Part shown: positions 18,256-28,458 of the stretch, piece by piece | How positions within the stretch are numbered: position 1 is the first letter of the stretch | Layout: the number at the start of each line of letters is the position of its first letter | NCBI GenBank assembly: GCA_050331455.1 | Contig: JBHJGV010000048.1 | Span: 1-64,000 of the forward strand | DNA length: 64,000 bases | From: CAYUYV01 sp050331455 | GTDB taxonomy: Bacteria > Pseudomonadota > Alphaproteobacteria > JAJFIK01 | Direction: 5' to 3' | Made by a program: the position numbers and the translations under genes | The notes under the pieces: model-generated | Told to the model about the DNA's origin: nothing | What the model saw: the letters and a program-made list of their open reading frames with translations, nothing else | The model's database searches: none

Positions 18256-21200
18256 TTACTGTCCGAGTTTGGTCGGATAGGCGGGTGCCTTTTTCAGGTC
18301 AACCGGCTCATAGGTTTGGAGTTGCTTCATGACCTCGGCAATGGCCGCATCGAGCTGGCTGTCCCTGCCCGCATTCACGCCGACCGGATCCAGAGCCACC
18401 TCGATATCGGGCACGACGCCCTCATTTTCGATCCGCCATTTCCCATCCGGATTGTAAAAACGGAAATAGGGGACGACCAGTCGTCCGCCGTCGATGAAGG
18501 GGGGATTGATGGAGATGCCGATCAAGCCGCCCCAGGTCCGTGTGCCGATGAGCGTGCCTGCCTCCATGGCCCGGAAGGCATAGGGCAGGAAGTCACCGCC
18601 GGAGCCCGCATCCTGGTCAATCATCATCACCTTCGGGCCGTACATGGCACCGCCCGGCGTGTTGAAGATCAACCCGTCCCGATCCTTCCAGCCCGACAGA
18701 TAGGTGCGGCTGAGCACATCGGTGATGTAGTTGGCCGCCTGGCCGCCGCCATTGCTGCGCTCATCAAGGATCATCGCCTCACGGTCCGTCTGTGCAAAGA
18801 AGTACCGGTTGAAAAAGCGATATCCGGCCCCGCCCGTGTTGGGCAGATAGACATAGCCCACCTTGCCGCCGGTCTTCCGGTCAACATATCGCCTATTCGC
18901 CTCGATCCAAGCCCACAGGCGCAAAGCCCCTTCATTCCGGGTCGGGGTGACGATGCGATCCTCAGCATCTTCACCGTTGGGGCTGGCACTGACGGTCAGG
19001 GTCACCTGCTCGCCCACGGTGCCCTCGAGCATCTGGTAGATATTGTCCGCCGCCGTCAGGGGGCGGCCGTTCACGGCCAGGATATAGTGGCCCTCTTCAA
19101 CACCGATGCCCGGGGCGGCCAGCGGAGCCTCAAGGAAGGGATTCCAGTTCTCGCCCGTAAAGATCGTTTTGATCCGGTATTTGCCGTTCTCGATCCGCAG
19201 ATTCGCGCCCAGCAATCCGCCGGCCACGGAGTCTTCCTCATGGAGGTCGCCGCCGCCCAGGCGGTTGTGGCCGACCTGCATCTCCGCGATCATCTGGATC
19301 ATCAGATGATTCAGATCTTCCCGGCGTCCCACATGGGCCAGCAGCGGCTTGTAGCGGTCATAGACCGCCTGCCAGTCCAGACCGTGCATATTGGGATCGT
19401 AGAAGAACTGCTTTTCCATGCGCCAGGCATCATCGAAGATCTGAGCCCATTCCTGGCGCGGATCGATATAAGATTTCATGTCCCGCGTGGACAGATCCTT
19501 GAGATCGATGCGGGCCCCGGTCTTGCCGACCGTCAGCCGGTCCCCGACCTGGCGAACCAGGACATGGGATCCGTCATGGGACATGGCATAGCCGAAGACG
19601 CCGCGCGCGATGGTGCGCGCCTCCTGCTCTTCCATGTCGAAGCGCATCAGGCGATTGCTGGCAAAGGGCGTTTCGCCCCGGCGGTACCGAGCGACACCGG
19701 GCTGGGTCCGCTGGATGAACAGGAGACCGCCATCCTTGGCGACGGCGAGGCCGCCATAGTTCCGCTCCGACAGGGGCAACGCCACCACCCGCTCGGACAG
19801 GCCTTCGAGATCGACGGTCGTGACGACCGGTTCCTTGTCCTTGTCCTGACCGTCGTCGTCGGCGCCCGCTTCCTCTTCGGCGTCTGAGCCCTCGGCATCG
19901 TCTTCATTGCCGTGGTCGTTATCGCCATAGTCTTCTTCCATGCCGAGGGCCGCGTTTTCCTCCTCAGGCTCGCCGTCCTCGTCCGACTCCACGGCTTCAT
20001 CGCCGGGCTTGGGCAGCAGCGGCGACGTGCCGTCCGCGGCCAGAACGGCCACATAGATGCCGGCCCTCAGGGGGCGCTCCTGGCTCGACATATCGAGGCC
20101 CACATTGCGCGGTCCGGAATTGGTCGAGGCGGTGAAATAGAGATATTTGCCGTCCTTGCTGAAGGCCGGAGAGCCGATATCGCCCATGCCGTCCGACACG
20201 CGGGTCGATGTTCCGTCCTCGACATTATACAACATCAGGTCGCTGTAGAAATTGGCCTGGGAGGCCACATAGGCAATCCAGCGGCCGTCCGGGGAGACAT
20301 CGGGGCTGAAGCTGCCGCGCCGGTCCTGGATGGCGATCCGGGTTTTCTTGCCGGTCGTCACGTCGATCATGAACAGGGCGAGGTGATTGTCCTCATAGAC
20401 GATATATTCGCCCTGACCGCCCCATTGCAGCAAGGTGTAATAGTCCGGACCGAGATCGAACATCTTCGGATTGCCCTTGCCGGTCTGTTCGGCGATGGCG
20501 AGGCGATGCTTGCCGCTTTCATCGGACAGATAGGCCACCGTCTCGCCCTTGGGCGACCACAGTCCGGAGAACTCCCGCACGCCGTCCGTACGGGTCAGAT
20601 TGCGGGTCGATCCGTCCTCGACGGGAACGGTGAACACATCTCCGCGGGCGGTGATGATAGCGCGTTTGCCTGTCGGGGACAGGGCCACATATTCGATGGT
20701 CTCGGATACATCCTTCCAGGCGGGGCGAAGCTGGGGCAGATCGGGCTTGATGGAAATGCTCAGGGGTGTGACGGTGCCCGTCGCAAGATCCAAAGTCTTG
20801 AGGCGCCCGCCCGCCTCATAGACCATGGTGCCGCCCTTTGCGTCGGCCGACCGGATGTCCCACTCGGTCTCATTGGTCACCTTGCTGACGGCTTTGGTCT
20901 TGGGATCGTATCTGAAGACATTGAGGACCTTGTCCTCGCGGTCCGAGAGGAAGTAAACCGCGCCCCCGGCCCATATGGGCTCGATATCGTTGACCCGCTT
21001 GCCCGGAATGCCCGTGACGGTCTTCTTCGCCGGGGTATAGATCGCGATGGACGGCGTGCGCCCGCCCCGATATCCGCGCCAGCCGGCACTGCCGCCATAC
21101 AGTCCGGTATAGGCCGGTCCGAAGGCCATATAGGCGAGTTGGCTGCCATCCTCGGACCAGGTGCCGCGGAACACGTCGGCTTCCATCACCTTTTCAGGCA

Positions 21201-21654
21201 GGCCGCCGTCGAGAGCGGCATGGTAGAGTTGGCCGGAACGCCCGAACCTGCGTTCGCGGGCAGAGGTGAAGGCGACCTTCTTGCCGTCATGGGTCCAGCC
21301 CGTGGCCGTGTCCGTCCCCGGATGGAAGGTCAGGCGCGTGGGCTGTCCGCCCTCGGCCGAAATCACGTAAACGTCGGCATTGTCGCCGTAATCGGCCGTG
21401 AAGGCGATCATGGACCCGTCCGGCGAGAAATAGGGTTCGCGCTCGCTGGCGGCGCCCGTGGTCAGGCGGCGCGGCGCCGTGCCGTCCCGGTTCGCGATCC
21501 AGATGTCGCCGGCATAGACAAAGGCAAGCTGTGTGTCGGAGAGGGTGGGCGAGCGCAGCAGCAGCGTCTCATGATCGTCCGCCAGTGCGCCCGCGCCCGG
21601 CAGTGCCACCAGCAGCGCGGCGGCGGCGGCGCTTTTCAACCATTTCCCAGCCAT
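18256..21654 (-). CDS. Tricorn-type S41 protease
   Basis: Exported protein of 1132 residues with a signal peptide (residues 1-25, A-L-A before D-D-H). Two WD40/TolB-like beta-propeller regions occupy about 30-680. Repeated S-P-D-G-x-x-I/W-A-F/Y motifs are visible. Next come a tricorn C1 helical region, a PDZ domain (about 790-880), and the S41 peptidase domain with D-E-R-S-N-G-G-G and the nucleophile S1018 in D-A-G-S-G-G-D. The bacterial members process peptides. An acidic insertion of about 58 residues (554-612) splits the propeller region. The start at 21654 is set by the signal peptide and a strong GGGAGGA ribosome site. The upstream extension to 21822 crosses likely promoter sequence. A terminator follows. 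Confidence 0.92.
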   Translation of the reverse strand: MAGKWLKSAAAAALLVALPGAGALADDHETLLLRSPTLSDTQLAFVYAGDIWIANRDGTAPRRLTTGAASEREPYFSPDGSMIAFTADYGDNADVYVISAEGGQPTRLTFHPGTDTATGWTHDGKKVAFTSARERRFGRSGQLYHAALDGGLPEKVMEADVFRGTWSEDGSQLAYMAFGPAYTGLYGGSAGWRGYRGGRTPSIAIYTPAKKTVTGIPGKRVNDIEPIWAGGAVYFLSDREDKVLNVFRYDPKTKAVSKVTNETEWDIRSADAKGGTMVYEAGGRLKTLDLATGTVTPLSISIKPDLPQLRPAWKDVSETIEYVALSPTGKRAIITARGDVFTVPVEDGSTRNLTRTDGVREFSGLWSPKGETVAYLSDESGKHRLAIAEQTGKGNPKMFDLGPDYYTLLQWGGQGEYIVYEDNHLALFMIDVTTGKKTRIAIQDRRGSFSPDVSPDGRWIAYVASQANFYSDLMLYNVEDGTSTRVSDGMGDIGSPAFSKDGKYLYFTASTNSGPRNVGLDMSSQERPLRAGIYVAVLAADGTSPLLPKPGDEAVESDEDGEPEEENAALGMEEDYGDNDHGNEDDAEGSDAEEEAGADDDGQDKDKEPVVTTVDLEGLSERVVALPLSERNYGGLAVAKDGGLLFIQRTQPGVARYRRGETPFASNRLMRFDMEEQEARTIARGVFGYAMSHDGSHVLVRQVGDRLTVGKTGARIDLKDLSTRDMKSYIDPRQEWAQIFDDAWRMEKQFFYDPNMHGLDWQAVYDRYKPLLAHVGRREDLNHLMIQMIAEMQVGHNRLGGGDLHEEDSVAGGLLGANLRIENGKYRIKTIFTGENWNPFLEAPLAAPGIGVEEGHYILAVNGRPLTAADNIYQMLEGTVGEQVTLTVSASPNGEDAEDRIVTPTRNEGALRLWAWIEANRRYVDRKTGGKVGYVYLPNTGGAGYRFFNRYFFAQTDREAMILDERSNGGGQAANYITDVLSRTYLSGWKDRDGLIFNTPGGAMYGPKVMMIDQDAGSGGDFLPYAFRAMEAGTLIGTRTWGGLIGISINPPFIDGGRLVVPYFRFYNPDGKWRIENEGVVPDIEVALDPVGVNAGRDSQLDAAIAEVMKQLQTYEPVDLKKAPAYPTKLGQ

Positions 21655-21761
21655 GGAGATCCTCCCAATTGTTGCTCCGTCCCCCGGAGTTGGTTCACCG
21701 TAACCTAGCCCGATGCGGCCAGCATGCACATCAAAGGGATGGGGTGGCTTTGCAATGCACG

Positions 21762-21789
21762 AAAAAAGGGGCCGGCCCGGCCCCTTTTT
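21762..21789 (-). terminator. Bidirectional intrinsic terminator
   Basis: A perfect 11-bp stem: AAAAAGGGGCC (21763-21773) pairs with GGCCCCTTTTT (21779-21789), with a five-base loop. A-runs and T-runs flank it, so it works in either direction. It lies about 36 bases past the stop of the large nuclease gene. Confidence 0.88.
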
Positions 21790-21825
21790 CCGTTTTGTCC
21801 GCCCATGGGTCTGACGCCTCACGGC

Positions 21826-24800
21826 TCAGACAAAGTGGAACATGTCGCCGTCGAAGCCCGGAACATCGTCGAGGGCAACGAGGTCCAGATCATCCTCATC
21901 CCAGGGCAGTGCGTCGAGGGTGTCGGTGAAACCCGCCTGGAAGCCAAAGCTCTGGCTTTCGCCGGCATTGATGGACGCGTTGTAGGACAGGGGCGTGAAG
22001 TAGAAGTCCTCGCCATCCGTGAACGTGTCCGCGCTCCAGGCTTTCAGGTCGGAGATCAGGTCCGCCTCGCCCTCTTCCAGGTCCAGCCGGACGGCCCAGC
22101 CGTCGACCGTCTCGCTGCCCGTATTGCGCAGATCCACGTTCTGGACGGCGCCGCGCCCCCAGAAGGACGGCGCAGCGGCCTCGACAACCACATCCTGCGG
22201 ATCCTCGGCCGAGGCAAAAACAGGCGCCGGATCCCGGTCGATGAAGCCGATCTTGAGCAGCTCGGCATCGAAGCCGGCACCCTGGACCTGGACATTCACG
22301 TTGAGCACGTCGCCCGCCTCGCGCTTGCGCACAAAGCCGACGCTTTCCGTGGAGAACGTCCCCGTCCCGGTATCGAAGTCGACGGGCCCCTGGAAGCCGT
22401 TGAGCCATCCGGCTGCGAAAGACGATCCATCCGCATCGTAATCGACATCGAGGGCGAAGCGCTCGACGAAGTCGCCGTTCAGGACCTCATCCGTGAGCGT
22501 CACATTCAAGCTGACATTGAAGCCGCCCTGGCCCCGTTCCTCGCTGAACCAGTCATTGACGCCGACCACTTCAAAGTCCGGCTCCGGCGAGTCCAACTCA
22601 AGACCGATGATCACCGGATCATGGTCGGATGCGCGGTACGGCGATGGGGCGAACAAGTCATCGATCTGACTTTGCGGCTTGAACTCGACATTGTAGTCCA
22701 GCGCAGAGGCCTCAAGGGAACTGATGTTCCATTCCGCCGCGCCGGTCACTTGGGCGGCAAGCGAGGCGTTTGCAAGGGCATAGTCGAGCGAGCCGAAGGT
22801 CTGGGCCGCGGGTGCGATGTCGAGATCGACCGGGAAGCCGAAGCTGAAGGGGAAATCGCCGTCATCGATAAAGGCATCGACCAGATCCCCATAGCCTTCC
22901 TGCTTTAGGAAGGTGATCGGATCTTCCATGGCATAGGAATTGAGGTCGCCCAGGATCATGACATCCGGATCGCCCGAGCCGGTCGGGTCCGTGTCCAGCC
23001 AGGTGTCAAGGGCGATGGACGCCTGGAGCCGGGCCTCATTATTGTTGCCCGTCCCATCGCCGATCCCCTCATTGTTGCCGAAGGGGCTGACGGAGCCCTT
23101 CGACTTGTAATGGTTGACGGCGACCGTGAAGGTCCCGCCGCTCTCGATGTCCTGGAAGGTGGCCGCCAGGGGCGAGCGGCTGGTGCCGGGACCGTCAAAC
23201 ACCGGATTGCCGAAGTCGAGGCCCAGACCGGCGAGGTCCGCATCGGTCAGCACTTCGACCGTCGTGCCCTCGGCGAGGCGAACCGCGTCTGCGTCGTAAA
23301 TCAGACCCACGGCGATGGCGTCGGTCCCGATAAAGGGCACGCCCGGATCGACATAGGCATAATTGGTCCCGGTCGCTGCGGTCAGTTCACTGACGAGGGT
23401 CTCGATCGCCACCAGCCCGTCGCCGTTCTGGTCGCTGCCGAACTCGTTTTCGATCTCGATCAGGCCGAGCACGTCGGCATCGATGCCGGTAAGGGCCGCA
23501 ACCAGCTTGTCGACCTGGCGCTCGAACTCGACGAGGTCCGGCACGTAGCCCGGATCGCCGGGCTCGAGGCCGGCGCCGTCGAAATTCCGGTCATTGGCGC
23601 CCCGCGGCTCCAGATTGTTGGGTCCGGCATTGAGCGGATTGTTGTTCCGGGACCGCTCGTCGTCCAGCGTCGTGAAGAAGTTCAGCACATTGTACGCGGC
23701 GACCGTCAGGGTGCCGCCCACATCCGGGGGCGTCTCTTCGCGCGGGGTGGTGTCCACGAAGTCCGGCGCCTCGGTCGGAACCAGACGGTAGGTCTCGTCG
23801 CCGAAGCCGCCCGACCCGCGGGAGAACCGCAGCACACCGGTGAGGTCTTCAACCGTGTCGCCCGCGCTGAGCGGGTCAGCGGCATCGAACTGCCCGGGAA
23901 TGGCGCCGGACTCGCCCGCAATCTCGAAAGGCACCGTTGCCGGGTTCTGGATCGTGGATCCGTCGTCGAGGACCAGGGTCTGCTTGACCTGCTCGTCGAT
24001 GAAGGCGTCGAAGCCGTCCACGCTTGGCGCGTTGCCTTGCGTGAAGACTTCGGTCAGGCCGCCCGAATTCAGGCCGATGTCCCCGAAACGGCCCAGGGTG
24101 AACAGGTCGCTGACCGTCATCTCCTGGGGCACCGTGACCCGCATGCCTTCAAAGGCCTCCAGATCGGCAATGCGTTCGCCGTCGGAATTGGTCGTGATTG
24201 CGGCCACCGGGAAGGTGATCACGGCCGCCGTGGGCAGGGTGTTGCCGCTGCTGACAACCTCGATGGACGTCACATTGGAAATCTGGGTCTCGTCGAAGAA
24301 CTCATTGACCGTGCCGGCCACGCGGACCGTATCGCCCACCTGGACCGTCGTGGACGGATTGCTGCCGGTGAAGACGAAGATGCCTTCGGAGGTCAGGTCG
24401 TTCCCGTCGGCATCGATGTCCTCTTCCTGGATGAAGAAGCCGCCCAGATTGCCCGAGCCCGTAGTGTTCACGGAGGTGACCACCGCTTCGACCAGGACCG
24501 CCGTGCCGGCCAGCGTGCTCGACCGACCCTCGCCCTGGATTTCGGAGATGAGGCGCGGCTCCGGGTCACCCACACTGCCGGTGCCTGCCGTGGGGGTATA
24601 GGCGGCGTTGGAAGAGAACGCATGCAGCAGGAAGTCACCCGTGCCTTCTGGATCGCGGAAGCCGCCGGGGGCGAGGAAGGTCCCGTCAGGACCCAGCACA
24701 TTGGCGGAATAGATGATCGGGTCATCGGCCTCGATGGCGGCAACGCTGTCGATGATTTCCGTCCACAGAATGGTGTCGATCACGCCGTCATCATCGGTGT

Positions 24801-26841
24801 CGATGTCGCTGCCTTCCGCACCGGTGAAATCACGGACCAAGAGATAGGTCTGGGAATTGTTCGTGAACGTGTTGTTGCCGATCTGCAGATTGCCGATGAC
24901 GCCGAGTTCGCTCTCGGCCTCCGGGCTCGCGCCGAGGAAGAAACCGTTGTCGCCCGTGGAGAAACCGGTCAGGTCGATGATACTGTCGACCTCGCCGCCG
25001 CTTTCCACCTCGATCAGGGAGACGCCGTCGAGGCTCGTCCCCGGCTCGCCCAGAAGCTCGAAGAATTCCTCATCGTCGCCGATGGTCGAGACCACGATCT
25101 CGTTGATCACCAGGGGCTGTGTCGGGAAGACACCCGCTGTCGGCGTGTAGCCGGCGCTGGAGAAGAAGTCGTGGATCTGGAAGGCGCCCGTGATCTGCGG
25201 ATCGCGGAACGCGCCCGGCGCCAGGAACGAACCGTCCGGACCGACAATCTGTGCACTGTAAATGATAGGATTGTCGTCGTCGATCAGCGCGATATCGTCG
25301 ACGATCGCAGCCCAGGGCGCATTGTCGATCGTGCCGTCATTGTCCGCATCGATATCGTCGCCGGACGCGCCCGTGAAGCCGTTGACCAGCAGATAGGTGC
25401 GCGAGCCGTTGGTGAAGGTGTTGTTGTCGATCTGGAAATTGCCGACGACGCCCAGATCGGCCTCGGCTTCGGGGCTCGTGCCTAGCAGGAAGCCGTTAAC
25501 GCCCAACTCAAAACCGGACAGGTCGATGATGGTGTCGATCTCACCGCCATTTTCGATCTCCAGGAACGCAAAACCGTCCAGCGACTCGCCCGGTGTCCCG
25601 GCGAATTCCACGAATTCCTGGTCGACACTGTCCGTGGACACCACGATTTCGTTGATGACCACCTGGGGCGCCGGCGGCGCGGCGGTGCCGACTGTCGGCG
25701 TGTAGGCATCGAAGTTGAAGAAATCATGGATCTGGAAGTCGCCGGTCCCTTCCGGATCCCGAAAGCCGCCCGGCGCCAGGAAGGTGCCATCCGGCCCGAC
25801 CACGTCTTGCGAGTAGATCAGCGGATTATCGTCGTCGACGAAGGCCGCGCTGTCGGAAATCGCATTCCAGACAATGGTGTCGATTGTGCCGTCATTATCC
25901 GTGTCAATATCATCGCCGGACTGACCGGTGAAGCCTTCGACCAGGAGATAGGTCCGCGACCCGTTGGTGAAGGTGTTGTTGTTGAACCCGAAATTGCCCG
26001 TGATGCCGAATTCGTCCTCGGCCGCCGGGCTCGTGCCCAGCAGAAATCCGTTGTCACCGATGGTGAGGCCCGACAGGTCGATCACCGTGTCGATCTCGCC
26101 GCCATCCTCGATTTCCAAGAACGCGAAACCGTCCAGGGATTGGCCGGGCGTGCCGACGAACTCGACGAATTCCCGGTCGAGACCGTCCGTGCTCACCACC
26201 TGCTCGTTAATGATGACCGTGCCTGTTTCGAACGGCATGCCGCCGCCGCTGCCCGTCACCGTAAACGGCCCGTTGAAGATCGAGATGACACTGTTGGATC
26301 CGTTCCAATTGGCGGCATCGGCGATGGCGGCCAGAAGCTCTTCCTTGGTGCCGCTGGTCACGGCGCCATTATACGTCGAGTTGTCGAACTCACTTTCGGC
26401 GCCGGCGCCGGCGCCAACGGCCACGGCCGTCTCGCCGACGACGAGACCGGGCGGAAGGGCCGACTGCTGGGCATCATCGGCGCCAACCTGGAATTGAGTC
26501 GAATTTGTCTGCACAGCGAACAGAAAGGTCGGATTGTCCGTCGTGCCCTGAAAGGCGAACACCTGATCCCCAGAGGTCGAGAGGGCGAAGGACCCGCCGG
26601 CGGTGGTGAAAGCCCCGCCCACGCCGGTGAAGGCGATGACGGTGCCGGCGGCCACGTCATTCGGAGCGACCCAGCGGATGATGCCTTCGTTAAGGCGGAA
26701 GCCGCCGTCATCGAACACGCCATTATCGGTGAAGAAGATTTCTTCTCCCGCCGGAATATCCGTCAGCGCTACAAAACTGAACGCATCCGGCGTGTCCGCC
26801 TGGACCCCGATGATTGCAATATCGCCCGCCTGAAGTGTCAT
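21826..26841 (-). CDS. ExeM/NucH-type extracellular endonuclease, multidomain
   Basis: A giant acidic protein of 1671 residues. Order: an N-terminal beta-rich domain (about 1-190); three tandem lamin-tail-like repeats of about 185 residues (about 205-765), each with a V-I-N-E start, F-V-E-F and an N-N-T-F-T-N motif; an OB-fold-like region (about 775-1000); an endonuclease/exonuclease/phosphatase domain (about 1045-1400) with A-Y-N-V-L-N, E-I-E-N, V-N-H-Y, G-D-L-N and S-D-H-D-P. The C-terminal 240 residues look like two carbohydrate-binding-like beta domains, the last resembling CBM2 (N-T-G, G-W-A-V, W-S-A, S-F-G-F-Q). There is no signal peptide, so type I-like secretion is possible but not shown. 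Likely function: extracellular DNA degradation. Confidence 0.88.
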   Translation of the reverse strand: MTLQAGDIAIIGVQADTPDAFSFVALTDIPAGEEIFFTDNGVFDDGGFRLNEGIIRWVAPNDVAAGTVIAFTGVGGAFTTAGGSFALSTSGDQVFAFQGTTDNPTFLFAVQTNSTQFQVGADDAQQSALPPGLVVGETAVAVGAGAGAESEFDNSTYNGAVTSGTKEELLAAIADAANWNGSNSVISIFNGPFTVTGSGGGMPFETGTVIINEQVVSTDGLDREFVEFVGTPGQSLDGFAFLEIEDGGEIDTVIDLSGLTIGDNGFLLGTSPAAEDEFGITGNFGFNNNTFTNGSRTYLLVEGFTGQSGDDIDTDNDGTIDTIVWNAISDSAAFVDDDNPLIYSQDVVGPDGTFLAPGGFRDPEGTGDFQIHDFFNFDAYTPTVGTAAPPAPQVVINEIVVSTDSVDQEFVEFAGTPGESLDGFAFLEIENGGEIDTIIDLSGFELGVNGFLLGTSPEAEADLGVVGNFQIDNNTFTNGSRTYLLVNGFTGASGDDIDADNDGTIDNAPWAAIVDDIALIDDDNPIIYSAQIVGPDGSFLAPGAFRDPQITGAFQIHDFFSSAGYTPTAGVFPTQPLVINEIVVSTIGDDEEFFELLGEPGTSLDGVSLIEVESGGEVDSIIDLTGFSTGDNGFFLGASPEAESELGVIGNLQIGNNTFTNNSQTYLLVRDFTGAEGSDIDTDDDGVIDTILWTEIIDSVAAIEADDPIIYSANVLGPDGTFLAPGGFRDPEGTGDFLLHAFSSNAAYTPTAGTGSVGDPEPRLISEIQGEGRSSTLAGTAVLVEAVVTSVNTTGSGNLGGFFIQEEDIDADGNDLTSEGIFVFTGSNPSTTVQVGDTVRVAGTVNEFFDETQISNVTSIEVVSSGNTLPTAAVITFPVAAITTNSDGERIADLEAFEGMRVTVPQEMTVSDLFTLGRFGDIGLNSGGLTEVFTQGNAPSVDGFDAFIDEQVKQTLVLDDGSTIQNPATVPFEIAGESGAIPGQFDAADPLSAGDTVEDLTGVLRFSRGSGGFGDETYRLVPTEAPDFVDTTPREETPPDVGGTLTVAAYNVLNFFTTLDDERSRNNNPLNAGPNNLEPRGANDRNFDGAGLEPGDPGYVPDLVEFERQVDKLVAALTGIDADVLGLIEIENEFGSDQNGDGLVAIETLVSELTAATGTNYAYVDPGVPFIGTDAIAVGLIYDADAVRLAEGTTVEVLTDADLAGLGLDFGNPVFDGPGTSRSPLAATFQDIESGGTFTVAVNHYKSKGSVSPFGNNEGIGDGTGNNNEARLQASIALDTWLDTDPTGSGDPDVMILGDLNSYAMEDPITFLKQEGYGDLVDAFIDDGDFPFSFGFPVDLDIAPAAQTFGSLDYALANASLAAQVTGAAEWNISSLEASALDYNVEFKPQSQIDDLFAPSPYRASDHDPVIIGLELDSPEPDFEVVGVNDWFSEERGQGGFNVSLNVTLTDEVLNGDFVERFALDVDYDADGSSFAAGWLNGFQGPVDFDTGTGTFSTESVGFVRKREAGDVLNVNVQVQGAGFDAELLKIGFIDRDPAPVFASAEDPQDVVVEAAAPSFWGRGAVQNVDLRNTGSETVDGWAVRLDLEEGEADLISDLKAWSADTFTDGEDFYFTPLSYNASINAGESQSFGFQAGFTDTLDALPWDEDDLDLVALDDVPGFDGDMFHFV

Positions 26842-27047
26842 GACCCGCCCTTCCCGTATGTCTCAATGCGCTTTTGATAAAGCGGTCCGGGCTCTGTGCC
26901 TTTTGCGTGCGCCGCCACCCTTCGACAACGCGCGCGAGCCCCGCAAATCCGCCAAAAACTGTGTGACGTTAACGAAATACGCCCGTTATGTGACAGCGGG
27001 ATAACATCCGCCCGTCGGCATTGATCGGTCTTTTGGTTGCGGGTGGA

Positions 27048-28028
27048 TCAGCGCTCGGCGGGACAGCCATAGTGGTGCGCGAGCAGATAGGTCCGCCAGG
27101 TGTCCGGGCCCCCGTCATCGACGCTTTGCAGGGTCAGCTTGAAGTCCCGATAGCCCAGATGATTGGCCCGGGGCAGTTCCACATCCACGATGTGGCCCTC
27201 GAGGGCATGGAGCCACAACTGCCCTTCCTCCCGCCCGAAAGCGGCCCCGTTGGCCCGGAACCGGTAGGCCGGCAGGCCCTGGCGATACTCTTCGCCGTCA
27301 AAGGTGAATTCGGCCCGGCCCAGAAAGGCAATGGGCTGCGGCAAGTCCGGATCCGCCAAGGATAGGATAAGATCGAAGGAAAACCCCGTTTTCGGCTCGA
27401 GCAAATAGGGTGTCATCACCGTCAGGCTCGCCAGATCGAAGTCGTACAGGTGCCAGGGATGGCCCTGGAAGGGCACATCGAACGCCAGCACCCGGTCCGG
27501 CAGGTCCACCTGGAAGGCAAGGGTTCGCAGGCGCGGGTTGGAGGTCAGATACGCAAACGGCTCGACCCGGGCGCCGGGCAGCAGACGCCCGCCCGTGATC
27601 GAAGACGGAGAAAAGCGTTCCAGATCGAGGGTTGCTGTGACAAGCGCCGCCGGCGCGCAGCGCTCCCGAGCCTTGAAAACGGCAAGGTCGGTGTCGCTTT
27701 TGCGAAACACGCTGATGCGTTCAGGATCACTGCCATCCCGGTTGCTGCGCACATAGTGATAGATCCGTCCGACCCAGGACCGGTTCTCGCGCACCTCGAA
27801 AAGGCTCAATGGATCGACCGGAGGTTCGGGGGCCGGCTCTGGCTCCGCGTCCGCCTCCGGCTTTTCAGGGCCGAAGAAATACTCCGCCGGGGACGGCGGG
27901 CTGGAGCGTGCGGGTGTGGCGACCGGAAGGCCCGCCAGTCCCACCGCCACCAGCAGGACGAGACGCGGCCATGCCACAAGCGCACAAAACAATCGTGCCC
28001 GGCGTCGCCACCAAAATGCTGTGTGCAC
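27048..28028 (-). CDS. Exported protein of unknown function
   Basis: About 326 residues. A basic N-terminus and a hydrophobic stretch (L-V-L-L-V-A-V-G-L-A-G-L) form a signal peptide, then a Pro/Glu/Ala-rich linker, then a beta-rich domain of about 240 residues ending A-H-H-Y-G-C-P. The domain layout recalls DUF3108-type periplasmic proteins, but I cannot assign it. The GTG at 28028 is chosen as start because a purine-rich site (AAGGGGCGAAGAC) precedes it and it gives a normal signal peptide; the frame is open to 28166. It lies downstream of no obvious partner and is divergent from the acyl-CoA dehydrogenase genes. Confidence 0.65.
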   Translation of the reverse strand: MHTAFWWRRRARLFCALVAWPRLVLLVAVGLAGLPVATPARSSPPSPAEYFFGPEKPEADAEPEPAPEPPVDPLSLFEVRENRSWVGRIYHYVRSNRDGSDPERISVFRKSDTDLAVFKARERCAPAALVTATLDLERFSPSSITGGRLLPGARVEPFAYLTSNPRLRTLAFQVDLPDRVLAFDVPFQGHPWHLYDFDLASLTVMTPYLLEPKTGFSFDLILSLADPDLPQPIAFLGRAEFTFDGEEYRQGLPAYRFRANGAAFGREEGQLWLHALEGHIVDVELPRANHLGYRDFKLTLQSVDDGGPDTWRTYLLAHHYGCPAER

Positions 28029-28458
28029 GTCTTCGCCCCTTGCTTCCTTGCCCCTGCCCGCCCCTCGCCAGGGTGCATTCCGTCGCGCGCCAAGCGCCTG
28101 CCCGGGCCTCACCATGGCCGAGGATTCGGTGTCGCGCCGCCCGCAGACGGCCCTGTCGAGCCCCACGGCCCGGTTTCCCGGCGCCGGTTTCGTGCCATCA
28201 TTCGCCGATGCGGGTCCAGGCCCCGGGCCGACGCTCGAACGCTAAAAGTGCCGGCCAAGCCCGAAAGAAAGACCTAAGCATCGGCGGGCCGGCGTGCCGA
28301 ACAGGCGGCCTCGTGCAGGCTGAGGGCCCCTCGTATAGGCTGACGGCCAAGGCGGATCGGCATGGGCCCGGCCCAACCGATCCGCGGCCTGGGCCGGCGA
28401 GGCCGAGACCGAGACCGAAAGGCCAAACCAAAGGGCCAGAAGAACAAGGGAGGACGCT
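28029..28458. other. Divergent intergenic region
   Basis: No gene is supported between the exported protein (leftward) and the acyl-CoA dehydrogenase operon (rightward). The right part has short GGCC-rich and CCGAGA direct repeats (about 28385-28440). Promoters for both directions should lie here but none stands out. Confidence 0.45.

Noticed and set aside
23110..25485. 791-codon + strand frame inside the nuclease gene
   Set aside because: Mirror of the repeated nuclease domains; its internal repeats simply reflect the three lamin-tail-like repeats on the other strand.
21826..26841. RTX calcium-binding repeats in the acidic nuclease
   Set aside because: Asp/Gly-rich D-x-D-N-D-G stretches occur, but no GGxGxDxUx nonapeptide series.
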